In this document: piece by piece, positions 1 through 12,147 of the stretch | How the letters are laid out: each line of letters starts with the position of its first letter | How positions within the stretch are numbered: the first letter of the stretch is position 1 | DNA from: Escallonia rubra | Taxonomy: Eukaryota; Streptophyta; Magnoliopsida; Escalloniales; Escalloniaceae | NCBI GenBank assembly: GCA_033065855.1 | Contig: JAVXUO010000799.1 | Coordinates: forward strand, 1-64,000 | Reading direction: 5' to 3' | DNA: 64,000 nucleotides | Notes under the pieces: generated by a model | Databases searched by the model: none | Told to the model about the DNA's origin: nothing | What the model saw: only the letters and a program-made list of their open reading frames with translations | Made by a program: the position numbers and the translations under genes

Positions 1-216
1 GCAAAATTAAAGTAAATATGTTAGCTTCATAAGCAAAAGATCCCAAGAAAAATATGTATATGTATAGGGAAGGGCTAGAAGAAGTTATCATATAACTTTT
101 ACCGCAAAGGGAAAAATATCAATAAATAAAGTGGCTCCAACAATCCATAACCAGAGTAGTAACTAAAGAAGAGAGAATGGAAACCAGCCAAACTAGAAAA
201 GAGAACTTGCAGTCAC

Positions 217-3200
217 CTTCAGTCCTCTGCAACTTATTGTTGTAGTATCTGTAGTTGAAAATGACATTTCCATTCCTCAACCTAGACAATACAACCAATC
301 CGAATATACTGATCCAGATGTATTCTCAAGAACATAAACAACAAAAAATCAGCGCCCATGGCCTTGACCAAGCACCATGAGGAGCCAAGGAAGACGTAAA
401 GAAGCAGTAGCATGTCAAGCACAATACTTTTCAAAAGATAATGAGAACTGTTCAAATTCTTTAGGAACAATGGAAACGATAGTATACCAAATACTGAAAC
501 CAGATGCAAAAGTAGGAAAAAATAGAATACATCAAAAAACTCACCGAATAAGATGAGATAATGAAGATGTAGGAATGTCATTATACAAGTATGAATTGTA
601 AGGAGATTTTTCTTTTGCTCCAGCCTCCTCTGCACAAATGATGATTGGCACTTTCTGTGACTTAATCTGTGGAAAACCGGAATAAGAAAATGATGATAAA
701 TACCATTAGATTTACACTAAAAGGACTACAAGGTGAAGTACCAAAAAAATCAAGTTCTATATTTCAGACGAATCAAGAGCGCAACTGAGCATACCACAGC
801 TCCGGAGCTATAGGGAGTCTGGAAAGAAATACATTTGTCTTCATCCAAACAACTTGACTGAAAAAGGAATACAAGAGACTACTAATGAGAAAACAAAAAA
901 GTAAGATTACAGCAGATAGATCCAGCGAAACCTGCAATAACAATTAGGAACTTCAAAATCTCATCCACTCATTTGGTTTGAAAAAATTACAGAGTGAGAC
1001 GTCAGAAATTACAGACTACCATTCTTTATATCAGTACCGATCCATAACATATTCCTGCTCTATATACCACTGTACGAGATCTACGTGTTTAAACAGAACA
1101 GTGGGCAATCTAATAAGGGCGTATCATAGTTTGTGATTCTCCTTTTGGTAAGTAAATTTTGATATGAGCAAGAGTAGGAGACCCAAAACTAAAAGTTACA
1201 AATAGATATTCCATTTCAATACCTGCCATATATAGGAAAGGAAAACCAACCATAAGTGTAACTTAGTGAAAAAGCATCACCCAAACTATCATTTCCTAGG
1301 AGTATGTTTGGATGAAGAATGTTAAAAGACTAGGAAGTTTCAAAAACCTTCATTTGAAAGTCCGCATTTTGAAATCTCAGAATTTGCAAAGTTTAATGTT
1401 TGGCAAATTTTGTAGATGGGTATTGTATAACAATAGTTGGTTATGAACTAAATGAATTATAGATAAATATGTGAAACAAAAAATGAAAAATAGATGGCTG
1501 TGATTAAGAAAGAAGGGGGGAGAGAGTGATGAACGGTTGTAAAATTAGAAAGACATGTGGCAAAAAAAAAGGCTTGAATTGTGGAAGGTAGTTCTCCTGT
1601 GAATTTGATAAAAAACTAGTCTAGAGTGGTTATGTCGACCGAAGATTTTGGCCCCCCAAATCCTCTTTCAAATTGATTCCAAAATTTCACAAATTCTCTT
1701 CTCAAGTTACCAAACAGTGGACTTCATTCAAGGTAATTTCAAATCCTCAGCCAAATTGAAATTCTTAGTTGAAATACCTCATCGAAACACACTCTAAACA
1801 ACCTCTTGTAGCAATCATTTTCTCGTTGACAAATATGACATCATCCAAAATGCATCCACGAAAAACAGCAGTTCAATGTTCCGGCATACCTTCACGATAC
1901 AAGAGTGCATGTCCACGGTTGACAACATCTCAGCTCTCTCCCCTAAACTCAAGTTTGGAGATTTCTCCCATGATAGATAAAGTAATTCCATGGGAATTTT
2001 TCCAAATAAGCAGCACCCTCCAACATTTACTGTTAGATGCAAACAGAATCACATGAGAGAAAATTTTGGCATAAACAGACAAGAAAAAAAGGTCATATGC
2101 ATTGCACTCATAAAACAAATAGAAGGCAATGATGCTGACATGTATATAGGCTTGGTAGTACATAAAGAATGCAATTAATTCTGGTTTCACTACATATACA
2201 GTCAAACTTGAAACTATCAGATACTCAAAAGCTAAAACGGCTAATTTTTTTTAATCTACCTTCTTGTGAACAATAAATGGGGATGTGAACCGTCGTGTCC
2301 ATTCCACAATACATGCTGACACCGTCTCTTGGTATCTTCAAGGTGGCAGCTAGCTAAGGATCCCGATTAGGGAATATTAGTAGTTAATTCCATCCACTTA
2401 TCCCGGTCTCTCTTTCTAAATCCACATCTTCTCATGCCAGTACATCCTCTCCTGCATTTCCCTCTCAAAATGGCTTCATCATCACCCCCAATACAACTGT
2501 ACTTCTTCCTTTTTCAGTATCTTATTTTCACTCCCTCCCACTTCAAAGTATCTTCTAACACCCAGTCAGATCTGAACTTATATAATATCAAGTTTATAGA
2601 ACATGGTCTATAATAAGCTCTGCTTTACCTTTCAAAATCCGATTCCACTCAACAAAAGCCTTGTCCCAAGTAAGTGACGTCAACTACCGAGGATCCATTT
2701 TGTCGAAAGTAACACCATAAACTCAACATACATTACAGGACCTGACTAGCATAAGAAATAATATATTTTTTTTGTACCAAAAAAAAAATAAGAAATAATA
2801 TTTTAAGAATGAGGGAGTGCCCTTTAGTTAATTTTCACCAAAATGAAGACACTAAAAAGTGGAACACCTCTGTTCAGGATCGGTTAGAGTTTTAATTATT
2901 TTTTCTTTTGTGGGGCAGAGGTCGGGTCTTGGGCCCTTAACAATTCCTATGTACTAGGCTGTGTAGCAGAGTTGCACTCCCTGTGGCATACAAAACACAA
3001 AAAAGTGGAGAGGGAGATTCTTCATCCACTAGATGATGTGTCCAAACATCGTTTCTCTTCAACATTTTTAGGGGGCCCTAATGTGTTCCTGTCATACGCT
3101 TTGTGGATAGAGGGGAGTGGGGGCCGCACACAATGTTCTGGCCACTTAGGATGTGGAGTGACTGTTGACTAGTGTGCACGGTCAAAGCTAATATTTGATA

Positions 3201-5743
3201 GATGCACCCGTCCAACCAAAATACACAAAAGCAAGCAATAGTAGTATGTTCCACCTCTCGGAGGCTTACAATTGTAACGCACAGTTAAGCATTAGACAGT
3301 AACAAAATTAAAGGCCACTTAGTATGATGCCAAAATGAAAAGACATTTAAGATAGGTTTATCAAACTTACATGGAAAAGATGACATATCTGACTGGTCCA
3401 TGGCTACATCACTACCAAACAAAGAACTTGCGACTCCAGCTGCAAATATACATATAGAAAGTTACCAACTACTGCCAAAACATGCATTTATATCCACGCA
3501 AACTAATCTAAATCAACAATGCAATGGCATACCACAACTGACCAACAGTATAGCAAGAGATTCGGATTGAGCCTCCGCTGATAGCTTATTCATATCAGGT
3601 AGAATAAATTTTGCATGAGCTCGATGAAGCTCCTCAACTCCTGTACAAGCAGTCAAGACGCATGCCCGACTGAAGCGATAAACAGAAGAGTGCTGTATCC
3701 AAATGACATCAGAGAAAGCAGAAGCAATAACAAGAAAAGCAGAAAATGAAATGGGTAAGGTGAGACAATGGAATCAAACTTTTATTACCTCTGCGACATG
3801 AACGTTAGAAACTGGTCTTGCCAACAATATGTATAAAGGAAACAGACTTCGAGTTGGCAATCCATCATCCACACTTCCCGGCAGAGAGATTGTCAACTGT
3901 ATCCTAGAACAAACAGAAAGAAGCGAAAAAGTATCTTACAGACATTTGCAAATCAGTTTATTCCCACTGCCAACAACAACCGTAGCTTGTTCCCATCAAC
4001 GACAACATTCAAGTAACTGTTAGTTTGTTTATCAACACTTATGATGCAGTGTTCATTAGACTGAGTTACTGGTCGTCAAGTTAAGATATCTTTCTCGTTT
4101 CTGGCTTTTTTGTAAGAGGAATTTCTTTTGCAAGAATCTGCCGTGTTTCCCTTTTCTACTCTTCTCTGTCTTCCCCTAGTCTATTGTTTTGTTTTTTTGA
4201 TCTTTTCATAATGTATTTCTTCCTTTGGGTGGGGTGGGGGGGTGGCGACAAAAGATATCAAGAAAGTGAGACATGAAAAATGTGAATTTCTTTGTTTAAT
4301 GAAGAGAAAAATTGAGTATTGTGCAGGACACAAAAACAAGTCAGCAAAGAGATCCAAAGGCAATAGGCTAAACAAGGTGCCATATGTCATGCTATGATTG
4401 CACCAGTCAGTGAAGCATTAGATGTTGGCACCGAGGCCCATAATGTAAGCATTCAGGAATCAACCCATATATAGCCATCCATTTGATTGTTTTCGGGGAG
4501 AACGAGTAGGCATCTTATGTCTTTAGATACAGATAAGTCTGTGAGCAGGTTATAAGACAGAATACCAGTCAAAATACATTGGTAGGAATATAATTTTCAG
4601 AAGAAATTACCTCCTTTTGTGCTTTGCTTGTATTTTGTAGTGCAAACATCTCTGAAGAAATGATGGCTGTATAAAATTAAGGCTTCAATTAGATACAAGA
4701 CATGAAGTAAAATAACTAAATAATCTGTGGAATTGGAGTCTTCAACTAAAAGAGAATGGCTTTATTGGCTATATTTAACAACAAAGCACAGTAAGCGCTT
4801 AGCAAACCAGAACAACTACAAAATATTGCCAAACTGCCTATATTACACAACCACGCAAATCCAGAAGCATCAATATAAAAGAATGCAAATAAAGTACGTC
4901 ACATTTCTAATAGCACGGCGCTGAAGAATGTTGTACAGTTCGACGGGCTTGCAGTAGATTGTAAGGCTCTCCTCAGCTGCAATTTCCTCTTCTGCAGACA
5001 AATGCACGCGAGAATCTTGGCGGCACATCTGATCTGCGCTTCTAGAGTAACTGCAGTTGCAAACAGAAGGTTTCTATCTATTTTAGGCTCCTAATCCAAT
5101 GTCACATCTTTCTAAAGAAAAAAATCTCAGAACGATCAAATTAAGCTATATAATGATTTTCCTTTGTTTGTACCATATATTTGCATATTTGCCCAGTATC
5201 AGAGTGCAAGTGTCAAGTATGGTTACACAGAGATATCAGTCTTGTTCAAGGCGTTATTTTTCAAATTTGAAAAGCTTAATTAATGAGAGACAATAATGCA
5301 TTAAAAATTATGCGCATGGCAGCAGACGGCTTTACATTACCTCTCAATTCAACATATACTCCTTCCGTCCTATTTTCAGTGTCTTGTTGACTATGCACTC
5401 TGTTTAAGGGAGCACACTAAATACAGTGCCAACTCACACATTTAAAGTCTTTTCCCAAAACTGCCCATACAAGCGCAAGTTTATTCGAATAGAATGCTAT
5501 ATATTTCGAGGTTAGTATAGTAAAATCTCGTACTTATCTACCTGACACTCTTTCTGGGACAGACCAAATGGAAGCAAGACACTCAAATTGGGAGCATGGG
5601 AGTACATTATACGTGGATATACATGTGTGCGTGTCTATGTGTGTGTGAGAGAGAGAGAGTAAAGGAAAAAACAATAAAAAATGAGGGAGATCATACGTGG
5701 TTTCACGAGCCACTAAAGGTATGCCAGGCATTCTCGTCAAGCA
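217..5743 (-). CDS. EMF2: EMF2-like Polycomb (PRC2, VEFS family) subunit, 5' part of gene
   Basis: Plant homologue of Su(z)12, a core subunit of the nuclear PRC2 complex that deposits H3K27me3 and represses flowering and developmental genes. Ten coding exons can be read on the minus strand: 5697-5731 (ATG at 5731, starting MPGIPLVARETT), 4903-5050, 4611-4666, 3789-3903, 3533-3692, 3371-3439, 1890-2029, 795-857, 545-666 and 217-281. All have GT-AG borders and keep one frame. Recognisable EMF2 blocks are AAEESLTIYCKPVELYNIL, FLQRCLHYKIQAKHKRR, FPLYILLARPVSN, FILPDMNKLSAEAQS, GKIPMELLYLSWEKSPNLSL and NGNVIFNYRYYNNKLQRTE. The zinc finger and VEFS box lie beyond the left edge, so integrity of the whole gene cannot be judged. 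No internal stop or frameshift was seen. An acceptor at 5744 (12 nt before the ATG) implies a spliced 5' UTR whose first exon is uncertain. Family assignment is from remembered EMF2 proteins; VRN2/FIS2 relatives are less likely because the N-terminal cap is present. Confidence 0.9.
1300..1794. mobile_element. Putative MITE in an EMF2 intron
   Basis: The two ends are imperfect inverted repeats: left GAGTATGTTTGGATGAAG and right (reverse complement) GAGTGTGTTTCGATGAGG, agreeing at about 15 of 18 positions. The element lies wholly inside the intron between the exons ending at 857 and starting at 1890. I could not find a clear target-site duplication, so superfamily is unassigned. Confidence 0.4.
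2529..2819. mobile_element. Possible Stowaway/Tourist-like MITE in an EMF2 intron
   Basis: Ends read CACTCCCTC and GAGGGAGTG, the inverted motif common on small plant MITEs, about 290 bp apart in the large intron between 2029 and 3371. No TA or TAA target duplication was found, so this is tentative. Confidence 0.3.
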
Positions 5744-5998
5744 CTGTCGCAATATGTTTTCATCTCTATGCCAAACACAAGTCTTGAGTCAATCAAAACC
5801 TGCCACAATAAATCTCGTGAAATCCTCTTCAAGATATGGAACATAAGGTCCCCACAGCCATATATCAGCAAAACTAATCTTCAAAGCTAAACAACTACTC
5901 AAAAACAAGCATTTCTCCAGAGTCCAGACTAAAACACGAGAAATGCCTGCAAGAGGGTGTACAAATTTAATAGCAAATATATATAGATATATTTATAG

Positions 5999-6389
5999 GG
6001 AGCTGATCAATTGATAGCACTGGCAACTTAGCTTAAGTTGCCAGCACTATGTGGCCATCCATTCATCGTGAATGGCGGGACAGATCTGTTATTTTTTAAG
6101 TAAACTTTCACCGTCCGCTACATTATACAGTGGACAGTAAAAGGTTTACCACATTTCCCTCACCCCCCCACCCCCCCCCCCACCCCCCCCCCCACTTTGC
6201 CTACACTTTCCTCCGACTCATTAAATCCCTCCAGGTTTTGGTCAAAAATCTCGTCCGGAACATTGTGTAGCGGACGATTGGAAAACTTAAATGAAACGTC
6301 TATCTGGCCAGTCCATCCGTGACAAATGGACGCCCAGATCGAGATGGCGACTTATCTTAAGTTGCCACCAGTGAACCGATAACAGCTCC
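5999..6389. mobile_element. MULE-like MITE with long, palindrome-rich inverted ends
   Basis: The ends are inverted: left GGAGCTGATCAATTGATAGC and right (reverse complement) GGAGCTGTTATCGGTTCACT, each followed by a GGCAACTTA...TTAAG-type block. Inside are GTCCGCTACATTATA and TGTGTAGCGGACGA, the same CCGCTACA...TGTAGCGG modules that fill the terminal repeats of the larger element at 29274-30860, so the two belong to one family. A C-rich run lies near 6163-6195. No coding capacity. The target duplication is not clear. Confidence 0.55.
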
Positions 6390-6450
6390 AATATACACAC
6401 ACACACATACACATGCACGCTCATATACATATATATATATATATGTTCCC
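6390..6450. repeat. CA/TA microsatellite
   Basis: A run of alternating CA then TA dinucleotides directly follows the MITE ending at 6389. No gene seen. Confidence 0.7.
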
Positions 6451-8210
6451 AATAGGCAACAACACATTAAATGCTTCCATGCCACCGTGTCTAACAATAC
6501 CATAGCTTAAATTAAATGGTAATACCGAACTTGCGATACAATCCACGATCTTCCACACGCAAACCTTAAATTGAGAGTAGATAATTACTTAAGCAGCTCG
6601 CATTAACATCAATCTAAGTAGCACGGACACCGTGTCCGACACCGACCAAGACACTGGACACCGCAATTTTCAAAAAATCCAGATTTGGGACACTGCAGGA
6701 CACCGCTGAATTTTCTATATATTTTTATTATGTAGATATATAGTCATTAAATATCAAATACATTCTACATCTAAAATAGTAAACAATAATCAATAACCAC
6801 AAAACAAGCAACTCAAATGAAAGTCATACTTAAAATTTAAAAGCAATATAGTACTACAAAAAAACATTGTACATAACATAACAAATTACCTCATTACTTA
6901 ACTCTTACTTAGTCATGCAAACAGGTAACAGAAACAGGGAAAGCGCCCTCTTCTTTACCGCCCAACAGAAACAGAGAATAGAAACAGGGAACTCTTGCAA
7001 AGTCATAAGAAATTACTTCACTACTTAACTCTTACAAAGTCAAACAACAATTATCTCTTTCCTTCGACCAAGGGCTCAATCTACATCAATCGTGTCATCT
7101 TCGAATGTACCGAAACGAGAGAGAAAGAGATGAAAGAGAAAGACGAAGGTACCTGTTGCTGGTATCCGGCGACGGCGGCGAGATCCTCCGGAGACCAGTT
7201 TGGGTGCGTCGTCTGCTTCGTTCTCTTCCCTTGACCGCAAGAAGAAAATTCAGAAACGGCAATGGGTCGATCTAATTAGGCTTCTTTTTAAGTTTATTTC
7301 TAAAAGAGCTCCAAGATCGTCAACTATTACACGCGAACCCTCGTTATTAAGTTTGAAAATATGTAGTTTGCCCATACGTTTTAACACTTCTTTATGCGAT
7401 GTAAGTGTTGGAGACGTGGCGAATCAGGATTTTTTTTCTTGGGAGTGAAAAAATATATCAAATTCACTAATTTTTTTTATAAGTAAAATAATACACAAAA
7501 CTCAAGTGCATTTATAAAGCATACAAAAGATATTATTAAGTTTTATGAGAGTCATTAAACACTCTTTGTAACACAAAAAATAACGAATACAAAATGGATA
7601 TTTCAATGTTTACAACCAAAGTACTAAATTACTACTTGACGAGCCTCCTAAGATTGGTAGCGCTTGATGATAACCTCATGCCCAATAATTTTGAAGAGAT
7701 TTTTCTCAATGTTGCAAATCAAACTAGCATTCATCCGTTCATCTCGCATAGTCAATTAACAGTATATTTCAAGCCCAAGACCAGCCTCCGAATTTTAAAA
7801 AAAATCACATTCTAACACAATAATACTCAAGATCAATCTCACAATCTCAACACAACATCACATAACTAGATAACAGTACATTTCAAGCTCAAGATCAACC
7901 TCCAATTTTAAAACTAAATTACATTCCAAGGTCAACCTCTCGAGCTCAAGCTCAGCCTCCCAATCTCAACACAACATCAAATTCAATACAATAGTACAAT
8001 TCAACCTCCCAAATTTAAAATTAAATAGCCAAACAACCTCAAGCTCAACATCACATTCCAACACAATTAGAAATTATTTATACAGTAAATTATGAATTAA
8101 GAAAGTAATTAGCCAATTTAGAATTAAGCCAAGCATTTAGGAAAGCAAGTGCAAATCAATTATTGAGCAAATCAAATCAATTAAGAAAGCAAACGAGCAA
8201 AACAACCAAG

Positions 8211-8658
8211 TGATATGGGTAAAAAATACCCACCAATAGGAAAGTGACACTTGTCACCGTCAGGTGGCACCAAAACTACTCCTTGATTCTTTTAGAAGTG
8301 GGAGTGGCACTTGCCCACCTTTCCACTATCTCATTATGAGCAATAATTGCCAATTAAAACCTGGTAACCTCCCACTAATGAGGAGAACTACCTATTATGT
8401 CAAGTAACCGACCCTTTAATATATTCCTATAAAATGGAAGTGAAAGGGAGGAAAAGGGTAAGTTCTAACGATCTAATATTTTCAGATATTCTCTCAAAAT
8501 TGCTTACTAACTTAAGCATCGGAGACTCCCCGCCGGAGCCCCCTCCGGGGGTCCCGGCGCGTCACCGTTTGCTCGTGTTGTGCTTTGCAGGTCTGCTCAC
8601 GTGCTTGTTTGATCCCAACCGACGCTCGTTTGGTACCGGTCAATTTTTTGCCACAACA
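8211..8658 (+). mobile_element. Solo LTR (448 bp) with 5-bp target duplication
   Basis: Begins TGATATGGGT and ends CCACAACA, the TG...CA rule for LTRs. It is flanked by identical CCAAG at 8206-8210 and 8659-8663. It contains CTTAAGCATCGGAG followed by a GC-rich segment, a pattern I recall from Ty3-type plant LTRs. No primer-binding site or second LTR follows, so it is a solo LTR left by recombination. Orientation is inferred from the CTTAAGCATCGGAG motif. Confidence 0.75.
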
Positions 8659-8828
8659 CCAAGCAAAAAATGCCTACCTTAAATTCAAGAAAATAAAGGC
8701 AGATTGTTCATTGGTGACTTGTTCACGACAGTCCTTGCTGTCGTCGGTCCTCCTCGTCGTAGCCGGTGCCTGGCAGAACAGAGGGTTGTAAACGCAGGCA
8801 GAGTCCTCATCGTCTTCGCCTCGCCGAG

Positions 8829-9440
8829 TAGGGGTGAGCACCAAACCGTTCAAACCAATTCGAACCGCTCAAACCGATCAAACCGAACCAATCCAATCTG
8901 AACCGTCCAAATATCTTAACGGTTTGCTTTCACATTTTTCAAACCGACATTGGTTCGGTTTGATTCACGGTTCACATTTTTTAAACCGATTCCAAACAGA
9001 ACTGAACCGATCTATGATATGTTAATGTAATTTTAGTAACATTCCATTGATAACTACACATATAAGGTACTAAGCAACTCCAAAGAAACAAATCTTAAAA
9101 GTTAAAAGAAACGAAAATATTAACAACACTTAGAAACAATTTTTTTGTGACCAATATTTAGTTTATATTTACTCATTATTTCTCATTAATCAGTGAGAAT
9201 TTATATATCGAATGAAACAAGATTATAGAAAAAATATAACTTCAATTAGTAGTGTGCAAATGAATAATGTCTTTAAGTGGGCAAACCGATCCAAATCGAC
9301 TAAGCCAAACCGTTTAAACCGACCAAATCGAACCGTCCAAACCGATGGTGTTTGGTTTGGTTCGGTTCACAATTTTTCAAACCGAGGGGTAACGGTTCGG
9401 TTTGTGGTTTGACCCCCAAACCGAACCGTACTCACCCCTA
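8829..9440. mobile_element. hAT-type MITE (612 bp) with perfect 8-bp target duplication
   Basis: Inverted ends TAGGGGTGAGCA and (reverse complement of right) TAGGGGTGAGTA, flanked by identical TCGCCGAG at 8821-8828 and 9441-9448. The ends are packed with AACCGAACC-like repeats (CAAACCGA, GGTTCGGTT) on both strands, the usual subterminal repeat pattern of this MITE type. No coding capacity. Confidence 0.85.
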
Positions 9441-9757
9441 TCGCCGAGTCCCAGGTCACTGCTATTCTGCTTCAATGTTTCTTGTCGGTGTATTTCATGT
9501 CTGAATCTGTCGATCACTGTTCGCCTGTCGCCCATTGCCGCCGGTCAAATCGGTGTCTCAGTAAGGTGTCTGGTCATCACTGCGATTGTGGCCATCTGGG
9601 TGAAAAAGGTGTCTAAGAGAATCAGGCATGGAAGACCGACATAATTGTAGAGAGAGAGGCTGAGAGACAAACATGGTGCAAAGTGGAATTTTTTATTTAT
9701 TATTAAGAGTTCAGGGGGTACACTAGCCCCCTCAAGTTTTAACATGGTTCCATCACT

Positions 9758-10213
9758 GCTTACGAGGACGCTTGTGAGGCAATGAATGAACAATGTCTTC
9801 AAAATGTTCACTCTAGAGACATACGCTTCTTGTACATAACAGATAACTCTAGAGACTTAGAGCATAACTCTAGAAAAGAAGGGAAGCTTGTAAATATTTA
9901 GATACTATATATTGTATATAGTTCTAAATACGGAAGTAGACCGTAAGATCAAATGTATCCCCAACGTCCGTTGAGGAGGTTGAGTAGTATGAATAGCCAA
10001 TGCCTCACTTGTCGAAAGTATAAAGTGATCCAAACATTGTAGCATTCTCCAAGCAATATAGTGAATATCATTCTCTCAAACTTTCGTTTTCCTCTATTCA
10101 TCTGCCCTTAACATCACCCAACCTGAGAAATAGGTCGACTTAGTGTGCAAGTGGGGCCTTGATTTAGTTAAATGTTGCACTATCAACTTAGGGAAGTCTG
10201 TAGTGTCGTGACA
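9758..10213 (+). mobile_element. Copia-type LTR fragment, 5'-truncated
   Basis: Homologous to the 3' four-fifths of the LTR at 17693-18248. Shared blocks include CTTACG..GGACGCTT, ACCGTAAGAT, CCGTTGAG and the terminus TTAGGGAAGTCT.TAGTGTCGTGACA. The first part of the LTR is missing here and no second LTR or internal region follows. Confidence 0.65.
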
Positions 10214-10360
10214 GGTGGTATTAAACAAAAAAAAAGACACCGGTCAGAGGTGTCCGACACTTGTCCGGAGGTGTCGATAGGTATCGGACACCATACTTTG
10301 TCCCATATGAGGTGTCAGTGGTTCCTAAACATAAATAACAAATGGTGCCATAACTTCACA

Positions 10361-11533
10361 TGGACCTGACAAACGGGTATACCCAGCTGGTACGGGTAAT
10401 ACCCAAATGGATCCGGGTAAAAAATACCCAGATTTTTCCTGGTAGCTTTTTTCCATACTCATACCCTACCCGGACAAAACGGATAATATCCGCTTGTAAA
10501 TTCAATTTTTTATTTAATAAATAATTTTTATTAGGACTAACTATTTAGGCCGATTTTTTTCTTTCTTCTTCTTTTCTTTTTTCTAAGACATTTTTTCTTT
10601 GTTGTTAACAGTATTTTTAATTTAACAAAAACTAAAAATTTATCAAATTAACAACACCCAAAAAATATGTGAAGTGCTCGTAGCCAGATTCGGCTAGGGA
10701 GAAACTTAGACCTGTAAATTCTAACTTGAAAGCAACAAAGAAAATAAGAAAGAGATCATTTAAACTTCTGTTACAACCAATTTCACACCAGCCCAGCCCA
10801 GCCCTAATAATGTACAACTCCAAAACAATCTACTCAGCAAGTGGTGAAAATATATTGACAAAAGTACATCAGAAAGGTCACAAAGGTCGTCGGCAGTGGA
10901 CTGACGTGGATGGCCTCACTGCTGATGTCGAACGGCAGCGAGATCCATGCCGATAGCTGAAAGGGCTGTCAACGTTGGACTTCAATCGTGATTGACGGAG
11001 TGATGGAAAAGATAGGGGTGTCGACCGTCGATCTATGAGGCTCTATGAATGTTGTGAGAGAAAGAAAGAGAGGGGTGGTGGTAAAGGCGTCGACCATAGA
11101 TCTGCTGGGCTATGAATCTGAACGAGTGAAGGTGAGGGTCAGGGATAGAGAAAGAGTGAATGTGTATGTGTGAGAGAAAGAGGGGGTGGCAATAGAGGCT
11201 TGGTATATGGCGCGGTAGAGAAGGACGGAACGACATCAGAAAAAGAAGAGAAGGAAGAACGGGCGGTAGAGAAGGAAAAAAGAAGAAATGCCGGCAATAG
11301 AATGAGATGATAAAATGGGGGTAAAGCAAAGTGACAAACTCTAAACATACATATATATACACACACTCCACATACTCAGGTAACCCATACCCGGACCGGA
11401 TCGACCAGGGGTTTGAGGGTCTGATTCGGGTACGGGTAAAATTTAATGGGTATGATTTTTTTGTACCCGTACCTGGGTTTTTCCAACGGGCCTGGGTGTA
11501 CCCGCGGGTCCGAGTACCTTTTTGCCAGGTCTG
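10361..11533. mobile_element. hAT-like non-autonomous element (about 1.17 kb)
   Basis: Inverted ends TGGACCTGACAAACGGGTA and (reverse complement) CAGACCTGGCAAAAAGGTA, both followed by many copies of GGGTA/TACCC. The flanking octamers ACTTCACA and GCTTCGCA agree at 6 of 8 positions. The interior has GA-rich runs and spurious open frames but no recognisable protein. It sits 32 bp from the hAT-like element ending at 10328. Confidence 0.6.
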
Positions 11534-12139
11534 GCTTCGCAGAGCCAAAGCAAAGATAAAGGCTGCATCTAACCCCTAGAATGATTCAACTGTTAGTATA
11601 ACTCTCTTTCTTCATAAAAAGCCTTATAACATCACTCCTTTCTGAAAAATGCAGATTTTAATTGACGATCAATAAAACAACGTTTCCAAACAGGTCGTCC
11701 AAAATTAACGGCACAGACTATTCGCCGTTGCCGCAATTGGTAATTTTTATGGAGCCGAATATAGATAATTAAAATATTCAGTGATTGATTAACGCTAGTA
11801 TAAGATCAAAATAAATGGGAATCCACAAACTAGATGAATAATTAGAATAATCGAAGGGGATACCTCAGCTGATTTAACCTTAAGCATGATCGAAAAACTA
11901 TCAGGATTTGTGATTTTGTGTATGAACTATATAGCTCAGGTAGAATTCTGGCTTTGACTGGGCGTCAGGTGTGAGGTGAATGGAAACACCTGGCGCCGGT
12001 GTCAGGGTGGTAGGTTTATTTTTGGAAAGCTCATGATTTGAGCTTTGACTTTGTAACTAAAGAGATTTTGTCCTCCTTTAATTCAAATTCTTTCCTTAAG
12101 TCAAAGTTGACTTATTTGAGTTTTATAATAGCAAGACCA
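11534..12139. other. Intergenic stretch, no gene identified
   Basis: AT-rich sequence between two hAT-like insertions. A donor-like site at about 11865 on the minus strand follows ATGCTTAAGG; it could be an upstream exon of the EMF2 gene, but nothing supports this further. Confidence 0.5.
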
Positions 12140-12147
12140 CACTTGGG

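Larger units (their letters stand above)
6614..10328. mobile_element. hAT-like element (about 3.7 kb) with three nested insertions
   Basis: Left end CTAAGTAGCACGGACAC and right end (reverse complement) TTAGGAACCACTGACAC are inverted repeats. They are flanked by near-identical 8-bp sites, ACATCAAT (6606-6613) and ACATAAAT (10329-10336), which fits hAT integration. The subterminal GTGTCCGACACC-type motifs match both ends of the element at 28535-31015, so these are one family. A GC-rich stretch near 7150-7260 could be a captured exon, transposase remnant or host 5' UTR exon. No intact transposase is visible. Nested inside are the solo LTR 8211-8658, the MITE 8829-9440 and the LTR fragment 9758-10213. 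Outside these the interior is AT-rich and featureless. Confidence 0.6.

Noticed and set aside
11033-11548. 171-codon minus-strand open frame
   Set aside because: It lies in a hAT-like element over GA-rich repeats, with no recognisable domain; composition is driven by the repeats.
11862-11900. Possible first coding exon ATGCTTAAGG... with a GT donor on the minus strand
   Set aside because: No second exon in frame could be found nearby; could be a chance match or a far upstream leader exon of EMF2.
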